Positions 16,125-24,835 are shown, numbered from the stretch's first letter. The stretch: 49,238 bases of DNA from an uncultured Lachnospiraceae bacterium (GCA_944375845.1 CALWAW010000019.1:1-49238); one strand, 5' to 3'. Made by a program: numbers and translations. Notes: generated by a model from the sequence alone, not told the origin.

Positions 16125-17234
16125 TTATTTAATCACTGTCAATTCTTTGGGAAGTTTGTGAAGGACTTTTGTGGAACCATCCTCTTCAATCAGAACCTGG
16201 TCTTCAATCCTGACGCCAAACTCACCGGGAAGATAAATGCCCGGCTCGCAGGAAAATGCCATCCCAGGACGGATAATCGTGGTCTCTCCCGCTCCCGCCG
16301 AAGGTCCCTCATGGCAGTCTATCCCGATCCCATGACCGGTCCGGTGGATAAAGTATTCTCCGTAACCGGCTTTTTCAATGACATCTCTGGCTGCCCTGTC
16401 TACATCCTGAAGCTCGTTTCCGGCTTTTGCCGCTTCCTCACCGGCCAGATTCGCTTCCAGCACCACCTGATAGACTTCGCGGAATTTTGCACTGGGCTCT
16501 CCAAAATGATAAGTTCTGGTCATATCTGTACTGTAATTTTTATAAGTACCGCCAAAATCAATCAACAGGCATTTCCCCATTTCAATTACAGTATTGCCTG
16601 TATTATGATGAGGCACAGCCGCATTGGCTCCGACCGCCACTGTAGCTCCGGGCGCCGCTAATCCCAGGCAGGTCATTTCATACGCCAGCTCTGCCATAAA
16701 GTCAGACTCTGTCTTGCCGATCCAGTAAAGTCCCTTATCCATACATTTCTTTAAAGCAATATCTGCTTTGGCAGTAGCTTCAATCATGCAGTCCATTTCC
16801 TGTCTGTCCTTATAAATCCTTAAAGGCTGCACCAGAGGACTGCCGTTTACAAATTCAGCATCCGGATACAGAGATGTCAACTGAAGCGTAAAAAGTGCCG
16901 GCATTGATGAATCGACGGCGATGGTATCATGAGCGATCCCTCTTTTTTCCATCTCTGTTTTCAAAAGTGCGAACGGATCTTCTCCGTCAGGCCAATATGT
17001 GAACTCGGTTATCGGCGTTTCTGTCACCTGCAATTCATAAAGGATATTGGCGATAATAAAAGGCTCGTGACCCGGTGCCAGAACCAGGGCCAGGAATCTC
17101 TCATCGCCTTTAATAGAATATCCGCAGAGATACTTCATATCGGAAGAAGGGGTTACGAAAAAGCAGTCAATCCCTTCTTTCTTTAAAATGTTGTTCATAT
17201 TCTCCACACGAGGAGTAAATGCAGATTCTTTCAT
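16125..17234 (-). CDS. M24-family metallopeptidase (Xaa-Pro aminopeptidase type)
   Basis: Cytoplasmic two-metal aminopeptidase of 369 residues. It has an N-terminal creatinase-like domain (residues 1-135) and a C-terminal pita-bread domain with the five metal ligands: two Asp in LIDFGGTYKNYSTDMTRT, His in HRTGHGIGIDCHE, Glu in SCEPGIYLPG and Glu in VRIEDQV. The family cleaves N-terminal residues before proline or related bonds. GAGGT precedes the ATG and overlaps the stop of the permease gene, so it is the last gene of the ABC importer operon. That placement suggests it processes an imported peptide-like substrate, which is inference. Confidence 0.92.
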   Translation of the reverse strand: MKESAFTPRVENMNNILKKEGIDCFFVTPSSDMKYLCGYSIKGDERFLALVLAPGHEPFIIANILYELQVTETPITEFTYWPDGEDPFALLKTEMEKRGIAHDTIAVDSSMPALFTLQLTSLYPDAEFVNGSPLVQPLRIYKDRQEMDCMIEATAKADIALKKCMDKGLYWIGKTESDFMAELAYEMTCLGLAAPGATVAVGANAAVPHHNTGNTVIEMGKCLLIDFGGTYKNYSTDMTRTYHFGEPSAKFREVYQVVLEANLAGEEAAKAGNELQDVDRAARDVIEKAGYGEYFIHRTGHGIGIDCHEGPSAGAGETTIIRPGMAFSCEPGIYLPGEFGVRIEDQVLIEEDGSTKVLHKLPKELTVIK

Positions 17235-17237
17235 AAG

Positions 17238-18515
17238 CTACCTCTTTCTTTCCTTTGACTGTTTTGCCTGCTGAACAGCGTTCATTGCAAGAGCCACAAA
17301 GATGATTCCATATGCCAGGAATACACGGAAATACTCACCTACCTGACTGTCAGCAAAAAGCGCTGTGCCCACCTGAGGCGATACTGCAAAAATAGCATGG
17401 AACAGGATAATTCCCAGAAGCGCATTTTTATTGCTTGCCTTCACAACGGAAGCGCCGCCGACCAAAATAGCCGCCACAGCCAGAAGAGCAATCTGCTCAT
17501 GTGCGGAATATGTATTCATGGTACCAATATCCTGCAGACGGATGATCTGGCCCCAGGCCGCAAAAACTGTGGAGAGGATCATGGCAATGATTCTGGTTCG
17601 GTTTACATTGATTCCCGATACCATAGCCACCTGCTGGTTCATGCCAACAGCTCTGAAATTATGTCCCAGCTTTGTCTTAAAGATCCAGGTATTAAACAGG
17701 CATAAAAGAAGGATGCAGATAACGGCCGACAGAGGGAATTTTACAAACTTCATAACAAACTGAGCCTGGAAACTGACCTGACGCAGTATAATGAGGAATA
17801 CGGCCAGTACAGCAATCACTGCGCATCCTATGTATTGGGCAATTCGAACAGGGATCCCGCTCTTTTTCTTTTTCATAAAGGCGCGGATCAGGTAGATGAC
17901 AACACATACCAAAGCCGCAATTCCGGCTATCAGCACAAAATCATACAGAGTGGTATTCCATACATCCGTTAATGAATAACGGAATGTGCCGTCAAATCCC
18001 AGAGAACTTTTAATACCGATCCCGTTATCATTCATCATAGATTTATCCGGGAAGGGAATTGCAGTACCAATCAGATACAGATAAATGAACTGATAAATAC
18101 CGTTTGCCAGGTATCCCAGGATCATGGACGTGATCATTTCATTTCCTTTAGTCTTATTTAAGACTTTTCCCACCAGGAAACCAAATAAGATTGCCAGAGG
18201 GGTGCTGATCAAAACGCTGACCAGAAAAGAAGGAAATCCCGTAATACCAAAGGACACCGTATGAATGACTGCCATCTGACCGGCCATGGCGCCGATCACA
18301 ATACTGAAGTTTAGACCCAGACCTGCTATGACCGGAATGATCAGGGCCAGTACCTGGAAAGTATTTCGGCAAAATCTTGATGCGATCTCCTGTAAAAATA
18401 CTGTGGGAGCTACACCCGACACGATATAAGCTGCAATTGCCAAAATAATGAAAAAGATCACAACATTATATTTTTTGATCACTGCCTTCAAACGGGCTGT
18501 CGATTTCTCCTGCAT
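17238..18515 (-). CDS. ABC transporter permease, nucleoside/BMP type (first)
   Basis: A 425-residue integral membrane subunit of the BPD_transp_2 family (YufP, RbsC and LivH relatives). It has about ten hydrophobic segments and the family's cytoplasmic coupling loop (LGHNFRAVGMNQQVAMVSGINVN), followed by LLAVAAILVGGAS. Compared with its partner at 18518 it carries an extra central hydrophilic stretch (about residues 155-225). GGAGGTGTAAAT precedes the ATG, and the stop of the second permease gene is 2 bases upstream, so the two are translated together as a heterodimeric channel. Confidence 0.9.
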   Translation of the reverse strand: MQEKSTARLKAVIKKYNVVIFFIILAIAAYIVSGVAPTVFLQEIASRFCRNTFQVLALIIPVIAGLGLNFSIVIGAMAGQMAVIHTVSFGITGFPSFLVSVLISTPLAILFGFLVGKVLNKTKGNEMITSMILGYLANGIYQFIYLYLIGTAIPFPDKSMMNDNGIGIKSSLGFDGTFRYSLTDVWNTTLYDFVLIAGIAALVCVVIYLIRAFMKKKKSGIPVRIAQYIGCAVIAVLAVFLIILRQVSFQAQFVMKFVKFPLSAVICILLLCLFNTWIFKTKLGHNFRAVGMNQQVAMVSGINVNRTRIIAMILSTVFAAWGQIIRLQDIGTMNTYSAHEQIALLAVAAILVGGASVVKASNKNALLGIILFHAIFAVSPQVGTALFADSQVGEYFRVFLAYGIIFVALAMNAVQQAKQSKERKR

Positions 18516-18517
18516 AT

Positions 18518-19558
18518 TTACACCTCCCGTTTGATCTTTGTCAGCGCGTACACAATGATTCCATTGCTGACGATGATTCGGACGATCTCAGCCAGGTTAC
18601 TGTCCGGTGCCAGGGCATTTGCCACAGGCGTGGACATGGCCAGGATCCCGTTGAACAATAAAGTACCAAGCACCACGTTTCCGATGGAGGCGCGTCTCGT
18701 GGTCGCCCCTCCGATCAGTACGGCCGCGACAGCCAGGAAACTCATTCTCAGAGGCGCTGTGTAAAGCTGAAGGAACCCATAACTCTGCGCGTAGAAAAGG
18801 ATACCGATGGCGCTCAAAACCATAGAAAGGATCGTTCCCAGGATTCGGTTCCTGTTTACGCTGATATCAAGAGCCTTCGCAAATTTGGGATTTTCACCTG
18901 CCACCTGCATCAGCCGTCCGGCTCTGCTGTTCAAAAATAACCGGAGCAATACGCAGAATGCAGCGCACACCAGCATAAAACCTACGGGAATTGTAATACC
19001 GCCGATTTCAACAGCCAGGAAATTATTCAGCATTTCGCCAAAAGTAGCAGAAAGCTCCACATTAAGACGAACGCCGCCGCCCATGGCCAAACGCAGCGAA
19101 TCGTTTGTAATGGGAAGAAATACCCAAACGATACACATCAGAGAAACAAATGCAAAACCCACGTAAGTGGCGATCATCATTTCGGAACCCTTGATATAAT
19201 TCAGGAGCTTGCCATAAATTCCTCCGATTACAGCTGCGAAAACACTTCCAAAAATTGCGGCCATAATCAGGCTCATCACACCTGTAAATCCGAACTCAAG
19301 GGAAAGCACACCGCCTAATAGTCCACAGCAGATTCCCAGAGTGGAAGCAAAGTTCAGTCCGCATCCGGAAAGAACACTGGGAACCATTGCAAGCACAAGA
19401 AGGAAGTTCATGCACCACCGGATCAATACGTCAGAAACCGTTGCCGCAAAGGACAGATCCAGCACATAGGTGATGACCAAAAGCGCTATGAAAAACAGTG
19501 ATATAATCAGACGTGCGGAGCCGAAGCGCTTCAGTCCGCCGATAATTTTTTCATTCAT
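18518..19558 (-). CDS. ABC transporter permease, nucleoside/BMP type (second)
   Basis: A 346-residue BPD_transp_2 permease, partner of the gene at 17238-18515. About nine hydrophobic segments are visible, with the coupling loop SRAGRLMQVAGENPKFAKALDI followed by LAVAAVLIGGAT. The ATG (MNEKIIGG) overlaps the last codons of the ATPase gene, with GGAAGGAG about 14 bases upstream; a GTG nine codons earlier (19585) is an alternative start. In the YufOPQ-like architecture the two permeases form the pore driven by the double ATPase. Confidence 0.9.
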   Translation of the reverse strand: MNEKIIGGLKRFGSARLIISLFFIALLVITYVLDLSFAATVSDVLIRWCMNFLLVLAMVPSVLSGCGLNFASTLGICCGLLGGVLSLEFGFTGVMSLIMAAIFGSVFAAVIGGIYGKLLNYIKGSEMMIATYVGFAFVSLMCIVWVFLPITNDSLRLAMGGGVRLNVELSATFGEMLNNFLAVEIGGITIPVGFMLVCAAFCVLLRLFLNSRAGRLMQVAGENPKFAKALDISVNRNRILGTILSMVLSAIGILFYAQSYGFLQLYTAPLRMSFLAVAAVLIGGATTRRASIGNVVLGTLLFNGILAMSTPVANALAPDSNLAEIVRIIVSNGIIVYALTKIKREV

Positions 19559-21161
19559 GTTCTGCTTCGCTCCTTCCTTTTCCACCGGATTCCAGCCCCA
19601 TCATATAAAGGCCATATTCGTGATCAGATGCGGTTGCGGGCAGGATACCTTCTACTTTTCCATCATAAATAATGGCTATCCTGTCACAAACAGAACGCAG
19701 CTCCGCCAGCTCCGATGATGTGATAATGATGGTCATTCCACGTTCCTGGTTTAGCTTTACCAGATATTCCATCAACAGTCTCTTCGCTCCAATGTCAATA
19801 CCTCTGGTGGGCTCAGAAACAAGAAGAATATCCGGATCCAAAGATAAAGCCCTCGCCACACACACCTTCTGCTGATTTCCGCCGCTTAACCGTCTTGTAT
19901 ACTGAGCCGGACCGGTACAGCGGATATCCAGAGCCTCGATCATCTCAAGGGCATGTTTTCTGGCTTTTCTTTTATCCACCTGGCTGAACGGGCCGAATTT
20001 ATGGATATATTTTTTCTGAACCTTAATTGCAGCAATGGCAATATTGGCTTCTATGGAATTGTCCAGAAGAAGGCCCGTTCCTTTTCTGTCTTCAGAGACA
20101 AACGCGCATTTTCTTTCCAGAATCTTCTGAGGAGTGATATGATGGATCTCTTCACCGTTAATAAACAGTTTTCCTGTGGAAGGATACAGGCCCATGATCC
20201 CATTAGCGATAGAGAGCTTTCCCTGCCCCGCAAGGCCTGCAAGTCCGAAGATCTCTCCACGCTTAACCTGAAGGCTTACGCCTTTTGACTGCTCTCCGGG
20301 CATATCCACAGCAAAATCCTTGAGTTCTACTGCATAAGGAACATCCTCTTTTACTACCGGCACAGATTTTTCAAAAGGCGCTCCCATTTTTCGTCCGATC
20401 ATCATTTCGGCGATCTCAGCCATACTGGTTTCGCCGATGGGCATGCTGTCCACCAGTTCGCCGTCCCTGAATACCGTTACATGATCAGCCACATCCATAA
20501 CTTCGCCAAGTCTATGGGTGATAAAAATGATCGCGATGCCCTGATCAGCCAATTTCCGCATGATCTTAAGAAGGACTTTTGCCTCGCTCTCTGTAAGGAC
20601 AGCCGTAGGCTCATCAAAAACAAGAAGCTTTACATTTTTTTTATCGATCTCACGGGAAATTTCCACGAACTGCATATGCCCTACCGGAAGCTCGCCCATC
20701 AGAGTCTTTTCGTCAATATCCATTCCCACCTGTTTCAGAGCTGCTCTGGCGTCACGTTCCATCTGATCAAAATCTACGATGGACAGATTTTTTCCGAAAA
20801 CTTTTCCTAAAACAGATTTTTTAAGAGGCTCCCTGTTCAGTTTGATATTCTCTGCCACAGTAAAACCAGGAATCATCATAAATTCCTGGTGGACCATTCC
20901 GATTCCCACTTCCATTGCTTTTATGGGGGAATCAATCTGAACCGGTTTCCCATCCCACAAAATCTCTCCTTCAAATCCGCCGCTCTCCTGAATCACCGGC
21001 ATTCCGAACAGAATGTTCATCAGCGTAGATTTTCCGGCTCCGTTTTCCCCCAGGAGGGCGTGGATCTCATGGGGCTTCACATGAAGCTCCATATCTTTGA
21101 GGACGGTATTTTCACCATATTTTTTTGTGATATGTTTCATTTCAAGCAGATAGGTGTCCAT
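19551..21161 (-). CDS. ABC transporter ATP-binding protein with two ATPase domains
   Basis: A 536-residue RbsA/YufO-type protein with two fused ATP-binding cassettes. The first has Walker A LGENGAGKST, Walker B LLVFDEPTA and a degenerate signature LPVGHMQ. The second has a degenerate Walker A (LAGQGKLS), a good signature RLSGGNQQK, and LLVSEPTRGID. One competent and one degenerate site are usual for sugar and nucleoside importers. The start MDTYLLEM follows GGAGGAGAAA; the 13-codon extension to 21200 lies over the hairpin at 21183-21222 and is unlikely. It energises the two permeases downstream. Confidence 0.94.
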   Translation of the reverse strand: MDTYLLEMKHITKKYGENTVLKDMELHVKPHEIHALLGENGAGKSTLMNILFGMPVIQESGGFEGEILWDGKPVQIDSPIKAMEVGIGMVHQEFMMIPGFTVAENIKLNREPLKKSVLGKVFGKNLSIVDFDQMERDARAALKQVGMDIDEKTLMGELPVGHMQFVEISREIDKKNVKLLVFDEPTAVLTESEAKVLLKIMRKLADQGIAIIFITHRLGEVMDVADHVTVFRDGELVDSMPIGETSMAEIAEMMIGRKMGAPFEKSVPVVKEDVPYAVELKDFAVDMPGEQSKGVSLQVKRGEIFGLAGLAGQGKLSIANGIMGLYPSTGKLFINGEEIHHITPQKILERKCAFVSEDRKGTGLLLDNSIEANIAIAAIKVQKKYIHKFGPFSQVDKRKARKHALEMIEALDIRCTGPAQYTRRLSGGNQQKVCVARALSLDPDILLVSEPTRGIDIGAKRLLMEYLVKLNQERGMTIIITSSELAELRSVCDRIAIIYDGKVEGILPATASDHEYGLYMMGLESGGKGRSEAEHE

Positions 21162-21182
21162 TTTCTCCTCCTCTCCCTTCAT

Positions 21183-21222
21183 AAAAATCATGCAGCACAA
21201 TTCTGAAATTGCGCTGCATGAT
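21183..21222 (-). terminator. Intercistronic hairpin / attenuator after the binding-protein gene
   Basis: ATCATGCAGCGCAATT and its complement (one G-U pair) form a 16-base stem with a 4-base loop, followed on the minus strand by TTTTTAT. It lies between the binding lipoprotein gene and the ATPase gene. It can act as a partial terminator or 3' stabiliser that gives more binding protein than membrane subunits, as is common for ABC importers. Confidence 0.7.
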
Positions 21223-21245
21223 ATCCGTTATCTTCAGCTCATGGA

Positions 21246-22436
21246 TTACAGTAAGGTCCAGGGTCCCATTACCAGCGCGAAATTATCATACTTAATGCCG
21301 TTTACATCATATGTGTTAAAGCTGACCTCTTCTGTTCCGGCTGCTTTGATCAAGGACTCTTTCATAACCTCCATATCGACCTTTTCGCCTCCGGTTTCTC
21401 CATTAAGATATGCGAGGGCATATTCCACGGAGGTGTTCATTTCCATTACCACATTGGGAATGGTACGGGTAGAGAACCGTCCGTTATCATCGGTTTCTGC
21501 CAGCTTATCCTGGATTGCCTGAATCATCCATTCATAGTCGTTCGTCTTGTCCTCGGGAACGGAAATACCAAGGGATTCCGGATAACCGTTAAAAGGAGAG
21601 GACTGGCTGGGATTCATGTAAATTCCTTCACCCGCGTCATACACTGCCTTGATAACGGCAGGCGTAGACATGGTGTTGGTGTCAAAGAACGCTGTATTCG
21701 GCCCGTATGTAGCGATCTGCTTCGGCACGTCTTCAATGATAAACTGCTGTGTACCGGCAGTACCGGCATCAGACTGGGGATCCGGAATCGTTACACGGAC
21801 AAATTCAATTCCCAGCTCCTTGCAGCGCTCCTCGCACTGATTGCCTGCGTAAGCGACCTTCTCATAGCCCTGATGGCGGGGGAAGGAGTAGTAGATCATG
21901 GTCTCCGCTCCCATTTCCTTTGCCCTGTCGGCCATCTGGGCGCCCGCGGAATAGTTGTCGTAGTCGATGCAGATATCGGCCGCCTCACATGCTACGTCGG
22001 GATCCTCGTTGGGGCCGCCGTTGATATAAAGGATATCAGGACGAACCTCCTTGGCCCTGGTGATAGCTGCGGATGCGCCGGGAACGCCCTGCAGGAAAAT
22101 TACTACTTTAATATCAGGATCTGATACCAGCGAAAGCATATTGGAGATCGTGGTCTCTTCCTCGCTCATGAAGTTGTCGGGATAAGTCTGGATCACAACC
22201 TTATCTTCGCCAAGCTCCTGCTGCCATGCCTCAGCACTGCGGTATTCCTCTTCGCTGATGGCTACAGTTCCGACCATAAGACCGATCTTTCCTTCGCCGC
22301 TGCCTTCTCCGCTTTCAGCAGAGCCGGTCTCGCCCCCGTCTCCGCCTCCATTGCTTTGCTTGCCTCCGCAAGCCGCCAGGGAAAGCACAAGAATGACTGC
22401 CAGTAACATTGATGCGATACGTCTCATCTTCTTCAT
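21246..22436 (-). CDS. ABC transporter substrate-binding lipoprotein, DUF3798 family
   Basis: A 396-residue exported lipoprotein. The signal peptide (MKKMRRIASMLLAVILVLSL) ends in a lipobox LAAC with Cys at about residue 23, followed by a Gly/Ser/Glu-rich linker. The mature region (KIGLMVGTVAISEEEYRSAE, YPDNFMSEEETTISNMLSLV, VSFP-like YYSFPRHQGYEKVA) resembles DUF3798 proteins, which have a periplasmic-binding-protein fold. It heads the operon with the double ATPase, two permeases and M24 peptidase, so it is the importer's receptor. The ligand is not known. Its promoter is at 22490-22518. Confidence 0.82.
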   Translation of the reverse strand: MKKMRRIASMLLAVILVLSLAACGGKQSNGGGDGGETGSAESGEGSGEGKIGLMVGTVAISEEEYRSAEAWQQELGEDKVVIQTYPDNFMSEEETTISNMLSLVSDPDIKVVIFLQGVPGASAAITRAKEVRPDILYINGGPNEDPDVACEAADICIDYDNYSAGAQMADRAKEMGAETMIYYSFPRHQGYEKVAYAGNQCEERCKELGIEFVRVTIPDPQSDAGTAGTQQFIIEDVPKQIATYGPNTAFFDTNTMSTPAVIKAVYDAGEGIYMNPSQSSPFNGYPESLGISVPEDKTNDYEWMIQAIQDKLAETDDNGRFSTRTIPNVVMEMNTSVEYALAYLNGETGGEKVDMEVMKESLIKAAGTEEVSFNTYDVNGIKYDNFALVMGPWTLL

Positions 22437-22489
22437 AACTCCACTTTCCTTCCTTTCTATTTTACATTTTTATGGGTTCATATGGATAA

Positions 22490-22518
22490 ATAATATCATA
22501 AATTGCTGATTTTTTCAA
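22490..22518 (-). promoter_or_regulatory. Sigma-A promoter for the DUF3798 ABC importer operon
   Basis: The minus strand reads TTGAAA, 17 bases, TATTAT. A second TTGAAAAA lies 10 bases upstream. The -10 is about 55 bases before the lipoprotein start, and the folD terminator isolates it from the Wood-Ljungdahl operon. Confidence 0.7.
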
Positions 22519-22586
22519 GTTTTTCAATATGTTTTTGTGATTTTTAAACAAATCTCAAAAGAATAGATTTACGAAAACAAGCCATG

Positions 22587-22628
22587 AAAAATACCCTCCT
22601 TACCGGTTATCCGGTAAAGAGGGTATTT
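22587..22628 (-). terminator. Terminator of the Wood-Ljungdahl operon (after folD)
   Basis: AAATACCCTC (22589-22598) pairs with GAGGGTATTT (22619-22628), and inside it TTACCGG pairs with CCGGTAA around a TTAT loop, giving about 17 base pairs with one mismatch. Five T residues follow on the minus strand. It ends transcription 20 bases after folD. Confidence 0.88.
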
Positions 22629-22647
22629 AACGCATTTTTCTATGCTT

Positions 22648-23499
22648 TTATTTCAATGTGCGCGCGGCGGCTTCCACCACATGTCCCACAAGGACGGATG
22701 TGGTTACGGCGCCGACGCCGCCGGGAACCGGGGTGATGGCCTCCACCACGGGCTCCGCCTCATCGTACTTCACATCGCCGCAGAGCTTGCCTTCCTCGTT
22801 GACGTTGATGCCCACATCGATGACCACCTGGCCGGGGGCCACATAGGAGCCGTCCACCACTCCGGCGCGTCCTGCCGCCACGATCAGGATGTCAGCCTCC
22901 CTTGTGACAGAAGGCATATCCTTCGTCCTGGTATGGCATACCGTTACGGTGGCGTTCTTCTTGATGAGCATCATCGCCGCAGGCTTGCCCACAACAAGGC
23001 TTCTGCCCACCACCACGGCCTTCTTTCCGGTGCAGTCAATCCCGTAGTGATCCAGGATCTCCATGCAGGCCTGGGGCGTGCAGGGCGGGAAGCCCTGGTC
23101 TGTGCCCGCAAAAACGCCCACCATGGAGCCGTCGGTGATGCCGTCCACGTCCTTTTCAGGCTTCAGGGCCCGGATCACGGCCTTCTCGTCAAGATGAGAA
23201 GGAAGGGGCCGGAAGATCAGCACTCCGTGGATGGAGCTGTCCTCGTTGACCTTGTCGATCACCTTCATAAGCTCTTCCTGGCTTACGTCGGCGGGGAGCA
23301 CGAACTTCTCCACCGCCACGCCCAGGGTATCGCACCTCTTTGTGGCGCCCCGCTCATAGGAGAGGTCGTCGGGCCTCTCCCCCACGCGGACGATGCCCAG
23401 AGTGGGGACGACTCCCTTTGCCTTCAGAGCCTCCGCCTGAGCCTTGATCTTTTCATTGAGCGCTGCCGCTACTTCTTTTCCCAAAAGCTGCTTTGCCAT
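22648..23499 (-). CDS. folD: Methylenetetrahydrofolate dehydrogenase, FolD family, lacking the catalytic Lys
   Basis: A 283-residue FolD homologue, full length, last gene of the Wood-Ljungdahl operon. The C-terminal NAD(P)-binding half is typical (VVGRSLVVGKPAAMML, PGGVGAVTTS), and the KDVDG aspartate is present. In the active site, however, the segment that aligns with the E. coli YVASK motif reads YERGA, so the catalytic Lys (Lys56 in E. coli and human numbering) is Ala. The segment aligning with LVQLPLP reads LIFRPLP, so the conserved Gln is Phe. Loss of that Lys abolishes cyclohydrolase but not dehydrogenase activity in the human enzyme. A separate cyclohydrolase, FchA, lies immediately upstream, so I read this as a dehydrogenase-only FolD. 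Confidence 0.92.
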   Translation of the reverse strand: MAKQLLGKEVAAALNEKIKAQAEALKAKGVVPTLGIVRVGERPDDLSYERGATKRCDTLGVAVEKFVLPADVSQEELMKVIDKVNEDSSIHGVLIFRPLPSHLDEKAVIRALKPEKDVDGITDGSMVGVFAGTDQGFPPCTPQACMEILDHYGIDCTGKKAVVVGRSLVVGKPAAMMLIKKNATVTVCHTRTKDMPSVTREADILIVAAGRAGVVDGSYVAPGQVVIDVGINVNEEGKLCGDVKYDEAEPVVEAITPVPGGVGAVTTSVLVGHVVEAAARTLK

Positions 23500-23513
23500 G
23501 GAATTCCCTCCTG

Positions 23514-24143
23514 TTATTTCAGCCTGCCGAGAACGCTCTCGAAGATCTGGTCGGCGATCTCTGTGTACTTCTCAAGCATGGCGTCGGCCTTGTTGTTCAG
23601 TTCCTCCGCGTACTCGCGGTTCTTCATGGATTTTGTGTTGATATAAACGTTCAGGCTGGCGCCCTGGAGGGCCGCCTTGCAGAATACCGCGCCCACGCCG
23701 GCGTCGCTGATGGCGAGGGCAGAGCCCTTGGCCGCGAATTCCACCAGAAGATCCAGGGCCTCGCAGCATTTCTCCATGATCTCCATGGGAACGGAGCAGG
23801 CGTCCTTCAGGACGATCTCCATGACGCGGGCCTTTTCGGCCTTCTGCTCTTCTGTCTCGCGGGGCATCCCGTATGCCTTGGAAAGGGGCTCGAAAACCTC
23901 GGCGTCCCGTTCCACCAGGGCGAGAAGCTCCTTCTGGAGCGTATCCGCCTTGGACTTTAAGGCCCACATCTCCTCCTCCACGTCGGCGTACTTTTTCTTG
24001 CCGACGGTCAGAGAGCCCACCATATTGCCCAGGGCGGTTCCTACCGCGCCCACTAAAGCGCTGGCGCCGCCGCCGCCGGGAACCGGCGCCTTTGACGCCA
24101 GAACCTCTACGAATTCATTGCACTGCACTGTTGAAAATCCCAT
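23514..24143 (-). CDS. fchA: Methenyltetrahydrofolate cyclohydrolase (FTCD_C family)
   Basis: A 209-residue, mostly helical protein of the formiminotransferase-cyclodeaminase C-terminal family, which in acetogens interconverts 10-formyl-THF and methenyl-THF. The N-terminal signature APVPGGGGASALVGAVGTALGNMV (residues about 19-42) and the later LAISDAGVGA are clear. GGAGGTATGAGGCA precedes the ATG. It stands 14 bases before folD, whose product appears to have lost this same activity, so FchA probably provides the cyclohydrolase step of the methyl branch. Confidence 0.94.
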   Translation of the reverse strand: MGFSTVQCNEFVEVLASKAPVPGGGGASALVGAVGTALGNMVGSLTVGKKKYADVEEEMWALKSKADTLQKELLALVERDAEVFEPLSKAYGMPRETEEQKAEKARVMEIVLKDACSVPMEIMEKCCEALDLLVEFAAKGSALAISDAGVGAVFCKAALQGASLNVYINTKSMKNREYAEELNNKADAMLEKYTEIADQIFESVLGRLK

Positions 24144-24168
24144 TGCCTCATACCTCCATATCGCACCT

Positions 24169-24828
24169 TTACGAACGGGCCTTCAGCTCTCCCGCCATCC
24201 TTTTAAGAGTCCCGATGGAAATGTCTCCCACTGCCGCCATATCCTCCCCGTGGAAGGCGGAGGCAAAATTGTCGGAGAACAGGATCTGGGCCGAAGGCGG
24301 AAACTCCTCGTCTCCCTCCCAGATCATAAACCGGAGCCTGAGATCGTCCAGGAAGGCGAACTCGTACCCCGCGTCGCCCTGGGAAAGGGGGACGGCCTTC
24401 AAAGCCTCCATGACCTGCCTGAAGGAATCCAGCTTGAAGCCGAAGGTAAAGGCCAGCCGTTTTACGCAGCGCCCCTGGAACACCTGGTTGTAATGGTTTC
24501 CCCAGGGCATATCCGCATAGGCGTAAAACATTCCCCTAAAGGGAGCGCGCTTTCCCTCCAGCAGATACCGGATCAGAAGAATTTTCGTCTCCAGGTTTTC
24601 CATAAGGGGGGCGTAGCCGCCGTCCTCGTCCAGACACGCCGTTTCAAAATCGGGATGATGGATCGTATACCGTTTTCCCATCAGCGTCACGGAAAAAAGC
24701 CCTGACGCCTCGTCGTAGGGAACGCCGCTTATCTGGGACAGAAGCCCCGGATCGGCCTTCTCAAACCGGGCCTTGTAGGTTTCAAAGGGAACCCGTTCTT
24801 TTTGATTCTTTTCGTAAGGAATGTTCAT
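24169..24828 (-). CDS. DUF3786 domain protein
   Basis: A 219-residue soluble protein resembling DUF3786, a family of unknown function found mostly in anaerobes with corrinoid and Wood-Ljungdahl genes. Recognisable stretches are LFSVTLMGKRYTIHHPDF, LLIRYLLEGKRAPFRG and the C-terminal FMIWEGDEEFPPSAQILFSDNF. There is no cysteine cluster for an iron-sulfur centre. The start MNIPYEKN lies 7 bases after the stop of acsV with a weak AGGA; the 27-codon extension to 24909 overlaps acsV and is rejected. Its place between acsV and fchA suggests a role in corrinoid or folate C1 chemistry, which is inference. Confidence 0.8.
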   Translation of the reverse strand: MNIPYEKNQKERVPFETYKARFEKADPGLLSQISGVPYDEASGLFSVTLMGKRYTIHHPDFETACLDEDGGYAPLMENLETKILLIRYLLEGKRAPFRGMFYAYADMPWGNHYNQVFQGRCVKRLAFTFGFKLDSFRQVMEALKAVPLSQGDAGYEFAFLDDLRLRFMIWEGDEEFPPSAQILFSDNFASAFHGEDMAAVGDISIGTLKRMAGELKARS

Positions 24829-24835
24829 ATCTGTC

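Noticed and set aside
16125..22436. Mobile element carrying the ABC importer operon
   Set aside because: Base composition differs from the surroundings, but there is no transposase, integrase, flanking direct repeat or tRNA gene at either edge.
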